A stretch of 64,000 nucleotides of DNA from Pohlia nutans (GCA_022496805.1 CM040089.1:46360372-46424371), one strand, 5' to 3'; positions 25,365-37,240 are shown, counted from the first letter of the stretch. Numbers and translations are program-made. Notes: generated from the sequence alone by a model not told the origin.

Positions 25365-26955
25365 CGCACAAGGCCCTTTAGTTGAGATTTGAGGTGCTTC
25401 TCAGTTGAGATTGATTTCAACCAAAGGCCGCACAAGGAGACTCAGTTGAATTAGGAGATAAACAGTCAATTGTGGTCCCCCAAGAGAGAAAATTTCTCTA
25501 TTGTGGTCCTTTACACCACAATTGAAAACTACAGTACAAGACTCAACGGTGCCTCCCCGCACCATTGAATAAAGTCTCAAAAATTCAAAAATTCAAAAAT
25601 TCTTTTCAATACAAAAATTCTCTTCAACACAGGAAAATTAATAAACCAGCGATTCGTTCTAGCTTAGGTAAATTTTTTTTGAATTCTTTCTGATGGTAAT
25701 TTTTTTGTTTGTAATTTTTTTTTTGGAATTCTTTCTATTTGTAATTTTTTTAATTAATCTAATTTTTTAAAAGCATATCATTATATTCCAAAATAATATA
25801 TTATATACCAAATTATAACAATACGATCTTATTTATTTGAATACAACTTTCATATAAATTATTCAATTAAGTACAAATTAAAAAGTTAGATGGTATAGGT
25901 TCATACACTGATTAATAATTGCAATTGAATTTTTTTATGAATTAAAGGTTTAAAGGTGCATTGATGGATTATGATTTTTCAAACATCTTTTTGTTTTCAA
26001 TTGGTTTTCATGTGCGGCCTACATTTGAAAAAACATTCAAATTAGAGTTGGAAACTTTCAACTGAATTGATTAAACTGAACTACATGCGTGGCCTACACT
26101 TCAGCTGAAAACTTCCAACTCAGAGCTGAAAATCTCAACTGGTTAAGTTCAACTCAACTAAACCGAGCTCCTTGTGCGGCCCCCCTATTGTAGGAGACTT
26201 CACTCAATGGTGGAGGAGGCACCGTTGAATGAAGTAGTGTAATTTTCAACTCGGGTGTAGGGGACCACAATAGAGGAATTCTCTCCCTTGTGGGGACTAT
26301 ATTTGAGTACTTTTTCTCCCGAATTCAACTGAGGGCATGTTTACATCATGGACCATGAACTCGCCCCGCGGCCCTCTAAAAGTTGTGATTGGATGTTGAA
26401 CTCGTTTCGGGAGCATTGCGATTTACACCAAGGAAAAAATGTCAGAGTGACCACAAAGTTTGAGGTCCCCAAAAAAAAATATTTAAGGCCTACATTATCC
26501 ACTGACATGGTCCAACGACTTTTCCGTTGAGAGAGGCAAAAGAGGTGGTCTTGTAGAAAAAGCAAGGGCCCCTGGCAAAGAAATGTTGTTATAATATTTT
26601 TTTAGTGAGCGATTTCAAAAGAAGACAAAAGATTAAATTCTATTCCAAAACTGCTATTTTGGGACATATACTAAAAAAATCAGCACATCCACTTTTTGGT
26701 ACATGGTCATTCCTCTTGGTCCACATTCGGTTTACACCTAGTGAAGGGCCTATAAACCTTGTAAATTGAGTTTTTTAATACCTTGAACCATGGAAGTAGT
26801 CCCCTGAAGTCGAACGATAGAAAATAGCCATCTTTCATGGTCCGACTTCATGGTCTTTGGTGCAAACCGTCCCTGAGTTTCCCTCTTTGGCCTCTCGTTG
26901 AAATCAATCTCAACCAAAAAGCATCTCAAATCTCAACTGAATGGCCCCGTGTGGC
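25365..26955. mobile_element. Nested inverted-repeat elements
   Basis: The outer arms are 25365-25440 (GCACAAGGCCCTTTAGTTGA, then GATTGATTTCAACCAA) and the inverse at 26885-26955. An inner pair (25460-25572 and 26186-26310) shares TCTATTGTGGTCC, GGTGCCTCC and a TTGAATGAAGT-type tract. A third GTGCGGCC-containing stretch lies at about 26010-26180. The structure looks like one TIR element inside another. There is no transposase. Its right end abuts the large MULE. Confidence 0.6.
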
Positions 26956-26959
26956 CCCA

Positions 26960-26968
26960 ATGGCCCCG
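26960..26968. repeat. Left 9-bp target duplication of the MULE
   Basis: ATGGCCCCG directly precedes the left terminus and is repeated exactly after the right terminus at 37241-37249. Nine bp is the classic Mutator target duplication size. Confidence 0.8.
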
Positions 26969-27094
26969 CCGCGTCACTCAGGCGTAGAGAGGGACGCTTG
27001 CTCTATCGCCGGCACAAGGATCGTCGGCCGTCGGATCAGAACTATAGATCCAAGGGTGCTGGAGATCCGATGTGGAGGAGGGGTCTGCAGTAGT
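26969..27094. repeat. MULE left TIR, outer part
   Basis: Matches the reverse complement of about 37115-37240, including TCGCCGGCACAAGGATC, CGTCGGATCAGAAC and GTGCTGGAGATCCGATGTGG. The match stops at the insertion boundary near 27095. Confidence 0.8.
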
Positions 27095-29591
27095 AGCCCA
27101 GCCACAGTAAACGCAGTCCTTGGTCAACATTGAGAGGGCAGGCGGGACAAGTCAAATTAAAAAAATAAAAAAATAAAAAAAATAAAAATAAAAACATACA
27201 TGTTGCCCCCACACTTAGGCAGTTAGGCTCCCACTTAGATTTGAATCATGCAGGGACTCCAACCACGAGTCTTGAACCATCCAAGGCCCAAGTTGTAAAA
27301 TGACAAATGCAATCTATCTTATTATGAAAAATACATTTGAGAAGGGACCAAATTTCATATCATTGGAATAAGTGAAGAACATTGTATGTGTTGGTCAAAG
27401 AAAAAATAAATTTAAACAAAAATAATTCTATATAAAAACCTAGTTAAAAATTCTATAAGAATCACAAGAAACGTATGCTCAAAAATGTAAGCGACTGCAA
27501 CTTTCAAAAAGCTTAAGTCGACTGCAACTTCCAAAAAGCCTAAACCGACTACAATTTCTGAAAAAAGTCATTTGTCTATTTTCAAAATTAATACATGTAT
27601 GATATAGAATTTTAATTTATATGATATTTTAACCTGTAAAGGACCAAAAATTCATGGTTTTGAAGACCACTATTTGTTTATTTTTGTTGTTGTTTGTTAC
27701 AATTTTCCTGCCAATGATAACTCATTAGCACCACCAAGTCAAGTATATCACATTAGTGCTCAAACAGATTGAACATGAATCAAACTGAACCACATAAATG
27801 TGATACATAGCCTTAGCAGAAACAGTGACAAAAATAAATAAGTAGTAGTCTTCAAATTTGTCACAATAATAAGATCCAATAAAAAATCTTTACTTCAAGC
27901 TCCAATAAATTCGTCACTGTACTAATCTCGTGAACCATAATGTTTGTCACCATAATAATCGCGTGAAGATAAATACTTTTGGTTTGTGATGGGCTTATAT
28001 AGTATGAAGTTCAGAGACAGTGTGGAATTGAGAGAGAGTGTGAAGCTTGTGAAAGTGGACAATGTAGTATAGACAATGTACGCAATAAGCACATTAAGTA
28101 AAAGTGTACTTAATGTGCTTAATGCCCAATATAGGCATTAAGCACATTAGGCACACTTTTATTTAATGTGCTTATTGCGTACATCTGCGTCACTTGGGCG
28201 TAATATATATTTATTTGTTTATTTATTTATCACAAGTAGCGTCTTTTGATGATATATTAACCCTACAAGACCAAAAAGCCCAAATTGACCTCATGATTCT
28301 TATAGTAGTATTAAGTAAGTTTTAATATAGAATTATTTTTGTTAAAGTTTATTTTTTCTTTGACCAATACATACAATGTTCTTCACTTATTCCAATGATA
28401 TGAAATTTGGTCCCTCTCAAATGTATTTTTCATAATCATAAGATAGATTGCATTTGTCATTTTAAAACTTGGGCCTTGGATGGTTCAAGACTCGTGGTTG
28501 GAGTCCCTGGATGATTCAAATCTAAGTGGGAGCCTAACTGCCTAAGTATAGGGGCAACATGTAAGGTAGGATGTCCTAAAACCACCACCTCCCCCAATTA
28601 TGACATGTAGACTTTTCTTGGAGCCACCACAGTTGAGACCCAAAACCACCAATTTCACTATTCAAGTAGACCAATGGCACGCCAAACATTGCGAAGAAAT
28701 AGTTGGTGGTTTTGGGTATCATTATGAGTGAAAGTTAGTACCACATGGTGTGGACATGGGGAAACCTAGAGGTTTGATTTGGGTCAGAGGTTACTTTCCA
28801 CTTTGGAATTTTGTATAAAATTGACAAATGCGAATTAGATGTTGCAAATTTTTGCAATCCTTATCAAAACCTATTTTGAATGCGGTCTTATTATTTTTTT
28901 TCGAATTTAGCACTGCCAAAAATAGGCCAGATTGCTTAACCCTTAAATGCCTAGAGCCCTCTCCAAATTTGGCAGTTTTGCAAAGATGCATTATAAAATG
29001 CAACTTAGAGGGATATTTTGAACTTGATATATGAATAAAAGTTGTACATTATGAATTTTAGATTCTATCCATACGATTAGATCTATGATTGCTATTATCA
29101 ATAATTTTGTATGAAATTTGAAACGTGAAATTCAAAATTATTTTGTAATTCAATTACGAATAAGATATTGACAATCTATGGATGAAATTCATTGTGATTG
29201 GTTGAAATGTAATACTCTAAGTGTGGTGATTTTTGGAGATTTTTTGGTTGCTTAATTTTATGAGTTGACTTTTTTTAGAGCACTTTACACTGAAATCTTC
29301 AAGATGTTGGGTGAATCACTACAACATGAAATGAGGCATAAAATTTTCACAAATCATCCCCTTTCTAATCGGATCACATATGCATGAAGCTAACTTCCCA
29401 TAGAATCTACAGTAAAAATTCCACACTACTATAAGTGCATGACGGATGAGAAATTATGGATGAAATCTGTACATCGTCCAAAAAATGGACACTTAGGCAG
29501 TTAGGGATTAAGTTGGTGGTTTTAGGACAATCAACATTATGTTTTAAGATATTGACTTGCCCCGCCCGCCCTCTCAATGTGCGGCTGGGCT
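27095..29591. mobile_element. 2.5-kb element inserted in the MULE left TIR
   Basis: The ends carry AGCCCAGCC(A/G)CA and an inverted CATTGAGAGGGC[A/G]GGCGGG tract (27130-27155 and 29549-29577). The left copy has about 24 extra bases between the two motifs. Inside, 27215-27470 and 28290-28560 are inverted arms (shared ATACATTTGAGA, GAAGAACATTGTATGTG and CCAACCACGAGTCTTGAACC tracts). The region 28560-28935 is unassigned. A TTAA MITE lies at 28940-29507. No coding region is seen. Confidence 0.6.
28940..29507. mobile_element. TTAA MITE, family A
   Basis: TTAA at 28936-28939 and 29508-29511. The ends are CCCTTAAATGCCTAGAG and GGACACTTAGGCAGTTAGGG. The interior tracts TTAGATTCTATCCATACG and GTGATTGGTTGAAATGTAAT recur (inverted) in 31065-31634 and directly in 40899-41576. 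Confidence 0.8.
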
Positions 29592-29882
29592 ACCCTCGTC
29601 TCTAACTCCCATGCGCGGGAGGGAGGGCGCTTGCCTGCCTAGGCACGGGGGGCAGGGTGGGCAGCCCGGCGCTGCCCGGACGGGAGGGAGGGTCGGGCGG
29701 GCCGGTTACAGGAGGCGGGGCCGGCTGAGGCGCAGTCATGAATTCAGCAGGGGCGGGGGGGCATCCAAGAATTCAGCAGGGGATCACAGAGCGTACCATC
29801 CACTTGTTGAGAAAGTGGATGGGGGTATTAGGGTGGGCGTCCCATCCACTTCCCCAACAAGTGGATGGGTTAGTAAACTAAA
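29592..29882. repeat. MULE left TIR, inner part, with hairpin motifs
   Basis: Continues the match to the right TIR after the insertion: CTAACTCCCATGC, GGGAGGGAGGGC, GGTGGGCAGCCCGGCGCTGCC, then the hairpin CCATCCACTTGTTG...AAAGTGGATGG (29788-29816) and its second copy (29850-29876). It ends at GTTAGTAAACTAAACC. The 112-aa frame here is composition-driven. Confidence 0.75.
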
Positions 29883-30514
29883 CCATGTAAGGTAGGGGGT
29901 TCTAAACCCGCCAAGGTTTTAAACCCGCACTTTACTAAGGACTCACATTTTGAAATTTAGATGTACCCATGGTGAAGAGCACCACTTTAGAACCCATGTC
30001 ATTTCAACTTCAAATATTCGTAATTAATTTTAGGGACATTCAAATTTTTCGATTCAAAGTATGTTGGTCTTTGCTTGAATTTCTCTTCCAGTGAAAAATC
30101 ATGCTTAGTTCTCCATGTGTCCTCATAATGCCACAACCCTTAAAGGGGCGGTTTTAGGGCCTCCTACTTTAGTACACCCCATCCATAATGTGGAAATATG
30201 GATGGGGTTTCAAGTGTTTGTGGGTTTAGGGTTTTGCAACTCTTTGGTACAAATGTTTTGTTTAGTGAGAGTGGTAAGGTGGAGTTGGAAGTTAATAGAA
30301 GTGTACATGTTTGCATTGTAGTAGAGAGCATTGATAGTTTATAAAATAGCCCTTCATAGAAGTTACAATCTTTGTAGGATTGTACTAGGATTGAGAATTT
30401 GAACAACAATATTTTAGGGTTCATACATTTCTTTAGCTCCAACTGTCATTGAACTCTATTGTTTTAGTTGAACTCTAATGGATTAGGTAAATCTTATCGC
30501 TTCGTAGGTATTTC
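29883..30514. other. Presumed promoter and 5' leader of the MULE transposase
   Basis: The stretch between the inner TIR edge and the first ATG. It contains a hairpin near 30178-30208 (CCCCATCCATAATG, then ATATGGATGGGG) and repeated GTTTAGGGTTT. No TATA box could be assigned with confidence. Confidence 0.35.
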
Positions 30515-33500
30515 ATGGAGCTATCCTCAACCTCCTCGGAGGATGGCTTCTTTTATCCTTCGGATTTTGATGATGACTTAGAATTTGTAGTAGGGGTGGA
30601 TGAACTCTTTTGTGATGTTTTGGGTGGCCAAAACCCAGAATTGCCATATTCCAGAGTACTAGATTACTACTCAAGTGACAATGAATCAAATGGTCGAGGA
30701 GAAAAAGGAAGTTTTGGAGATGAAGAAGTGGAGGTGGACATAGTGGGACCACAATCATCACACGACTTCGACTTTGTTGAAGAAGAAGGCATTGAGGTTC
30801 TTTCATTTGACAATGTAAGTGTTGAATCAATGCCAAATGGTTTTATTTTTACCAAATCTAGTTTGGCGCTCATGATTCAATGTGTAGTATCGGGGTTGCA
30901 ACCTAGTTCTCTTCAAATACGGACCGCCGATCCCAATTTTCTACCTTTACTTCAACACCATGGTAGACTTGTTGATCCCAATGATCCTGTACACATTGTA
31001 GAACGTTGGGTACGGTTGCAAAAAAATGTAAAAGTTTTAAATAGTCCACATGGACTTCTTTTAACCCCTAACTGTCCAACCATGCATATTTTGCATGATG
31101 TACAGATTTCATCCGTAGTTTCTCATCCGTCGTGCACTTTTTGTAGTGTGATTTTTTTACTGAATTTTTTATGGAAAGTTAGCTTCATGTTTGTGTGATC
31201 CGATTGAAAAGGAAACAATTTCTAAAAAAGTTATGCCTCATTTTGTGTTGCAGTGTTTCACCCAAAATATTGAAGATTTTAGTCTAAAAATGTTCTTGAA
31301 AAAATAAACTCATAAAATCAAGCATCCAAAAAATCTCCAAAAATCACTACACCTAGAGTACTACATTATAACCCATCACAACAAATTTCATCGATAGACT
31401 GTCAATATCTTATTCGTAATCAAATTTCAAAATAATTTTTTATTTAATGTTTCAAAATTTGTAGAAAAAAAATTAATGATAGCAATCATAGATCTAACCG
31501 TATGGATAGAATCTAAAATTCAAAATGTATAACTTTTATTCATACATCAAGTTTCAAATATTCATGTTAGTTGCATTTTATAATGCATCTTTGCAAAACT
31601 GCCCAAACTGGACATAGGTGAGGACGTTTAGGGGTTAAGCCCATGTAATGATAAGATGGGGCGAGGCATAACTTCAAGTGACCTTTGGCATTCTATTGTG
31701 AAGCAAGCCCATTGTCATGTTAGTGGCAAACATTCCTCTTTGAAATCCACGGTGCATTCCATACGAGAACAATGGTCTACTGATGTAAGAGTGGGTGGGA
31801 TCCCAAATTCTTTCACAGAAAGATGCATCCAATCTTGTACAACTGGTAGTGGTTTAGGACCATTTTGGGATGAAGTTGTTAAAGTTCCATTAGAGGAGTT
31901 GGAAGAAACTCTTAACAATATATGTGCGAAGCATATAGTAGTTCGTAGAGTCAAAGGTAAGAGGCAAACAACAACTTCGTTGGTCACGTATTACTATTGT
32001 CATAGAGGGGGGAAGAAAAGAATTTGGAGAGAGAAGGAAGAAGTGGATTCTACCCGGCGGGAGAGAAAATCTTGCAAGTGTGATTGTGAGTTTCTTTTGA
32101 AAACGATTGTGTCCTCCATGAATACGCAGTCACGTCTTGAAGTTGCTAACCAATCGATGGCCGAAATACATGTGCACTCCAAACATTCCGGTCACAACCC
32201 GGGAAGTGAGAGTGACGAGTACTTCTTACCGGTTCATCCTTTGGTGCTTTCATTTGCAATCGAGAATTTAAAAAGGATGGTGTCTCCTTCAACCGTAGCT
32301 GTTGCTTCAGTCCAAGAAGCAAAGAAGTTTAAAAATATGGTGACCTATTTTGAACAAGTCACATTTCGATTTTTTATTCTTGTGGAGGAGGTCGAGGCAT
32401 TATCATATTCCACTAGACTAAGTAGTGCGTTCTTCTAACCTTTTCTACTTTCATTATTCAACATCATTTATTTGTGTATCATTGAGATTTTTGTACGTAT
32501 TAAACCTAACTAAGGTGTTTTGTATGACCCTTATAGATGCCGCACGAAAAGATGATTGGGATGCCACTCAACTTGAAATTCTTGGGCTACAAGCCAAAGG
32601 AAAGGTGATTTTTTACCAAAAGTATGACAAGAAGCACAAAGCTGTACGAAAAAGACCTTTCATTGTCGTCATCCAAGATGAATTCATGAGAGACATTGCT
32701 AAGCGATTTTCTACGGGGAACTTGTGGGCGTTGGATTCTACCTTCAAAACTAACAATTACGACCTACCATTATACGCTACGGTTGTTCCGAATAACGACG
32801 GACGGGGCATGCCAATTTTCTATATGCTTTGCTCCAAAGACAAGGGAGGAGGCTATCAAGGTATTGCTATTGAAATTGCTTTGGAGTATGTTTTCAAAAA
32901 CATGGGGAATGTAAGACCTAGTGCAATTCTAATAGACAAAGATAAGACATCTTTGAATGCCATAACAACAATTATGAGAAATGATCCTTTTTGTTGGAAG
33001 GATGAACGAATAGGGGGTGAACAAATTGCATGTAAGGTTTTACTTTGCCACTTCCATGCTATGAAAGCATGGAGTGAGCATCTTCTCCCTCGCGTTCCAT
33101 TGGATAGGAGAGATGAATTGTGGCAATTGCTTATGACACTATTACATTGTCCGGTGGAAGCTCATTTCGATGTCAATGTTTAAAACCTCTTTCGAGTGTT
33201 TCAAGACGTTCCGGGAGTAATTCAGTATATACATTCGGGGTGGACTAGCCATGTTTCACCTTGAAGATCGTTGTGGCCTAAGTTTGGCCGCATGTTTTCG
33301 TACGGAGGCATGGACACGACCAATCATGTAGAGAGGCATTGGGAGTGGATAAAATATTCATTACTTATGGGTAAAGTAAATCGCTCCCTTCGGGATTTAG
33401 TGGTGGCAATAATGGGTAGCGCCAAGGATGGAACTCGGGTTGGAGGACCCACTCTCTTAGATTATTTCAAATTACGATAAGGCACAAGTAAGTACCCTCT

Positions 33501-34592
33501 AACCCACTTTGAATTATTTGCTTTCAAACAATAAAGTGATTATAGAATGGGAAGTACGTAATGACGTTTTATTGTGATGTTTACCAAAACTAATTATTTT
33601 TTATTTCATAGAATACAAATTATTTCAGAAAATGTACTTCTTTATTACTAAGGGTTAAAGTTTATTTTGAAATTGTTTGTGTAGGTGATTCCGGATGGTT
33701 TTCAAGGAGGGCAAATGACAAGGCCCATCAACGGCGTCTCAAGGGTGGAGAGAGGATTTGTAAATTATATGTTACAAATCCCGACGGAGTTCTTCAAATT
33801 GTTAACAAAGATTTCCTCCTCTTCCGCATTCAAAGTGAGACTAAACCGGACACGACCTATAATGTGTCCTTAAGTTGTCATTATTGTGATTGTCCAGCAG
33901 CTAAACCAACTTGTAAACACATTATTGGATTACAACTTATACTGAAGAAGTATCTTTTGACGGATTTCAAATTATTTGAACCTGTTGATTCCCAAGTGCC
34001 GCCGGAAGAACCGATTGTATTCAACATAGGAGACTCGCCAATACTTGAAGAAAGCGCCTCAAAACCAATCGAAGTGCAAGGTTTCTTTGAAGAAGAACGG
34101 AGGATTCAACTTCTTCAGTTACAAGGAACAATTACAAAGGTATGGCAAACATTGGAGTCTAGTTTGGTACATGTTAGTGCGGAGGAATGGAAACACAAAA
34201 TAGATTTATGTAATCACTTCATTCAGTCGATGGAAGAACCGTTTACATTTGATAGGCCCGCCATGATAGATCTTCCTACCAAAGGGTCTATTTCTACCAT
34301 TCAAGCAAACGTGAAGCGCACAAGAATGGGTTTTGGATCAAGTGCAAGGTCAATTGAAAAGAATTATGAAGATACTAACGATGCAAGCAAGGGTGAAAGC
34401 ATTGCGGAACGACCTCCTCTCAAACGACAAGGTCATACATTGGTGTCTACATCCAAAACGAAGAGGGCTTTTTTTCCACGGGTACCCAAAATTGTTTGTC
34501 AGGTATGCATGACAAAAACAATGGTAGAAAAGGGTGAAGATTATGTCAATTGCCGCAATTGTGATATTGACATTATGGTGAAGCAAACATAA
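30515..34592 (+). pseudogene. MULE transposase pseudogene (DDE core plus SWIM finger)
   Basis: Multi-exon transposase. The N-terminal part (30515-31064) is acidic. The frame is then split by the MITE at 31065-31634 and resumes at 31635, in frame if the MITE and one TTAA are removed. A basic, cysteine-containing segment (CKCDCEF) follows. An intron is likely from about 32345 to 32536, with the exon starting at 32537. The catalytic core carries WALDSTFKTNNYD (first Asp), AILIDKDKTSLNA (second Asp) and the MULE-specific CHFH. After the second intron (33488-33684) comes a SWIM finger, C-D-C...C-K-H in CDCPAAKPTCKH, and a basic tail ending in a C-x2-C...C-x2-C motif (CQVCMTK...NCRNC). In-frame stops at 33181 (TAA), 33262 (TGA) and 33478 (TAA) make it non-functional. 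It is convergent with the gene at 35461-36347. Confidence 0.85.
31065..31634. mobile_element. TTAA MITE inserted in the MULE transposase frame, family A
   Basis: TTAA at 31061-31064 and 31635-31638. The ends are CCCCTAACTGTCC and GACGTTTAGGGG. It is inverted relative to the element at 28940-29507. The insert plus one TTAA is 574 bp, which is not a multiple of three, yet removing exactly this length rejoins the codon phase (..GLL-L-SPCNDK..). This places the boundaries to the base. Confidence 0.9.
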
Positions 34593-35460
34593 TGTGGATT
34601 TTTCTATCAAATTTTATATTTTTGAATTCTAAGTAATGTATATTTAGTTTCAATCTATTACGTGTTCATACAATATTGGGGGTTTAGAGTTTACTCTTGA
34701 GTATATGTATGAAAACTATCATGCTTGTTTCTCTCCTTACTAAATGCACTAATTTTTTTTCTACACCCTAAACTCAAATTCTTAAAAATTGCTTATGATC
34801 ATGCATAACTTTTGGAATAAGTATAAATGTCTAATGTTGTATTATTTTTCCCTTTATATAAATTGAATTATTGCGTATAATTGCGGAGCCCTTACAATTA
34901 TACAAGTGATTGTCATATAGATATAGTAAAATATATTGTAAAAAAATAGGAACTAAGGCACTACCTTGATATAGATGCTAGAGAGACGCGTCTCACTATA
35001 TGTGACTAATATTTAACCCATTGTATGTGTGCTATAGTTTTTATTTTTATTACCATGTATATAGTTGGACCCTAAACCCTATAATACCATCTAATTTTTG
35101 TAATTTTTCAATGATTATTTCCTACCAAACAAAATATTTCTCAAAAATCAAACTAATTCAGGAGGAGTTACCCATATAAGGCTATCACCCACTACTAGAT
35201 TATGATACAATGAAAGAACGGAAAAGAAGGAAAACGCATTATATTCTATCTACAAAATTCCCTAAACACAGTCAGAGATCCAATCATAATTAATACTTGA
35301 CACACGTAAACCCTAATAGAAACCCGTCAATAAACTTGAAAGAAACATGAAGATTTTACTCTTCTCTTTTAAATAGAAATTAGTTGTTACAAATCCATTT
35401 GTAAGAAGTGATAAAAACAAGAAGTTCTATCGGAATCCAAGTACACAATAGTTATAAACC
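34593..35460. other. Spacer between the convergent MULE genes
   Basis: AT-rich DNA with no open frames of note. It should hold both 3' UTRs and polyadenylation signals. No single signal can be singled out. Confidence 0.4.
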
Positions 35461-36347
35461 CTAAACCGGACCGCTATTTTGTAGATTTTCCTCTTCCCCT
35501 ACCCTTTCCTCTTCCCCTCCCTCTTCCCCTATTTCCTCTACCTCGTCCCCTTCCCCTAGATGGACCGGCTTCAGAAACAACTGTGGTTGGATTCTCCTCT
35601 TTAGGTTCTTCCTTGATAAATCGCATGGCATGCTGCAACCTCCAAAGATCTTGTTTGTTTGCAATGCATTCTTTTTTCCATTCTTCTTCTTGATCCCATA
35701 AGAGTGTGGCATAATCAAACTCATTTGCAAGCAACAAGCAACAAAGGTCTTCCGCCCTACTTTGTTTTGTCTCTACCCATGTATGTTCTGCAATATGGAT
35801 TAAATACACCAAATATATGTTTTAGAACATAATTAAATATAACTATCAACATGAATACAAATATGGTTCATTATACAAACACTAGTGAAATAGGGATTAT
35901 AAAACAAACTCGGATAGGAAAGAAATATAAATAAAAATAGATAGAATGATACCTAGAAAATTCCATCGAGCGGCGAAATGAGTTCTTGAAACGGTTGATG
36001 GTGAAAGGGAGCCCTCGTATTGCTCCAAAGCATCCGTAATTGTTTCAACAAAAGGATGGTGAAAGTTAGCAAGCACATGGACAAGGGTCTCCAAATCGGA
36101 AACCCTAAAGTGTTTTAAAGAGTCCAAGAAATCCAGCACGTTGTGCTAGAACTAACGTGTTCTTAGTGACAAGCGCCGGTAAAGGATGAGGAGGACCAAT
36201 CTTACTCCTCTCCTTCTCAAATTCACTTGGAAGGCTTCGATCGATTCGCTTGAATGCCCGAGCACGGGCATTTTTCTCGTTCTCCTTGGCGGCATCCTCC
36301 CTTCTCCTCTCTTTTTCATACTCGGTCCTCTTCCGCTTGGGGGCCAT
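35461..36347 (-). CDS. Second MULE gene: basic accessory protein with RG-repeat tail (probably damaged)
   Basis: Reads leftward from the ATG at 36345-36347. Exon 1 begins MAPKRKRTEYEKERRRED, a strongly basic, helix-prone start that could be a nuclear signal. Near 36125-36160 the frame shifts by one base into LDFLDSLKHFRVSDLETLV, so either a short indel or an unrecognised splice is present. A donor (G/GTATCATT) near 35952 and an acceptor (TTGCAG/AAC) near 35790 bound an intron. The last exon (to 35478) has WDQEEEWKKECIANKQDLW followed by a (RG)n/(GRGK)n tail ending in KSTK. Arg-Gly repeats often bind nucleic acid. There is no catalytic motif and I recognise no family. Its position, convergent to the transposase inside the same TIRs, suggests a helper protein like MURB of MuDR, by analogy only. 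Confidence 0.6.
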
Positions 36348-36751
36348 ACTGGTTGAAGTTTATGAATCTCGTACAAACCCTAAACAAACAAGCAAATTTG
36401 TTATGTTCTTTGCTCTCCACAACTAACATACAAACTTGGAAATTCTTTGCACTCTAACAAACCTACAATCTTATAATACCCTAAACCCTTAGAACAAACC
36501 TGTAAACCCTAAACCTCCTTTGCCATTCACAACAACCTTAATACAAAAAACTTAGACCTTTTATCAACACCAAACACCCACCTCATCAACCAATGCACAA
36601 AAGAAACGAAAATACTAAGAAATTAATGTACTATAAACCAACTAAAACCCTACCTAACTAACTAACACTTTAAAAATTTAAAAGCCTAACTAACTAACAC
36701 TTTAAAAATCTATTACCCTAACAAACTAACACTATAAAAATTTACTAACGC
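36348..36751. promoter_or_regulatory. Presumed upstream region of the second MULE gene
   Basis: AT-rich with repeated ACCCTAAAC and CTAACTAACACTTTAAAAAT units (about three near-copies at 36650-36750). It lies between the ATG of the minus-strand gene and the inner edge of the right TIR. No specific promoter element is certain. Confidence 0.35.
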
Positions 36752-37240
36752 TAAGTTTACTAACACCTTAAAAACTAGTTGGGAAAGTGAGCTCACCCTA
36801 ACCCCCATCCACTTGTTGGGAAAGTGGATGGCACGCTCTGCCCTCGACCTCCCTCGTCCCTCAACCCCCATCCACTTCATACAGAAAATTATGGCACGTC
36901 CTGGCTGCTGCTGCCTGGTCCCCTCATGGCCCCTCGCTGCTTCCAGTGTATCCTCCTGTAACCGGCCCCGCCTCAGCCGGCCCCGCCTCCTTAAACCGGC
37001 CGGCCCTCCCGGCCCTCCCTCCCGTCTGGGCAGCGCCGGGCTGCCCACCCTGCCCCTCGTCCCTGGGCAGGCAGGCGCCCTCCCTCCCCTGCATGGGAGT
37101 TAGGGACGAGGCCCAGCTACTGCTGCAGACCCCCCCTCCACATCGGATCTCCAGCACCCTTGGATCTGTGGTTCTGATCCGACGGCTGAGGATCCTTGTG
37201 CCGGCGACAGAGCAAGCCTCGCCGCGCCTGAGTGACGCGG
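36752..37240. repeat. MULE right TIR
   Basis: Reverse complement of the left TIR halves (26969-27094 plus 29592-29882). It contains the CCATCCACTTGTTGGGAAAGTGG hairpin at about 36808-36832, a CCCATCCACTTC half-site at 36868, and the GC-rich CCGGCCCCGCCTCAGCC and GGGCAGCGCCGGGCTGCCC tracts. Frames read through it on both strands are shadows. Confidence 0.8.

Larger units (their letters stand above)
26969..37240. mobile_element. 10.3-kb two-gene MULE (Mutator-like element)
   Basis: The ends are CCGCGTCACTCAGGCG at the left and its inverse at the right, inside long GC-rich terminal inverted repeats of about 420-490 bp and between exact 9-bp duplications. The interior has a transposase pseudogene on the plus strand (30515-34592) and a small gene on the minus strand (35461-36347), arranged convergently. 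A 2.5-kb insertion splits the left TIR (27095-29591), and a TTAA MITE splits the transposase. Without these insertions the element would be about 7.2 kb. Convergent two-gene architecture and 9-bp duplications are known from maize MuDR. The proteins here are not shown to be orthologous to MURA or MURB. Confidence 0.85.

Noticed and set aside
30164..30873. Minus-strand frames opposite the MULE transposase exon 1
   Set aside because: Shadows of the plus-strand coding frame, which carries the domain continuity.
36460..36560. Telomeric repeat from the many CCCTAAA motifs
   Set aside because: Motifs are isolated, not tandem; many belong to MITE termini.
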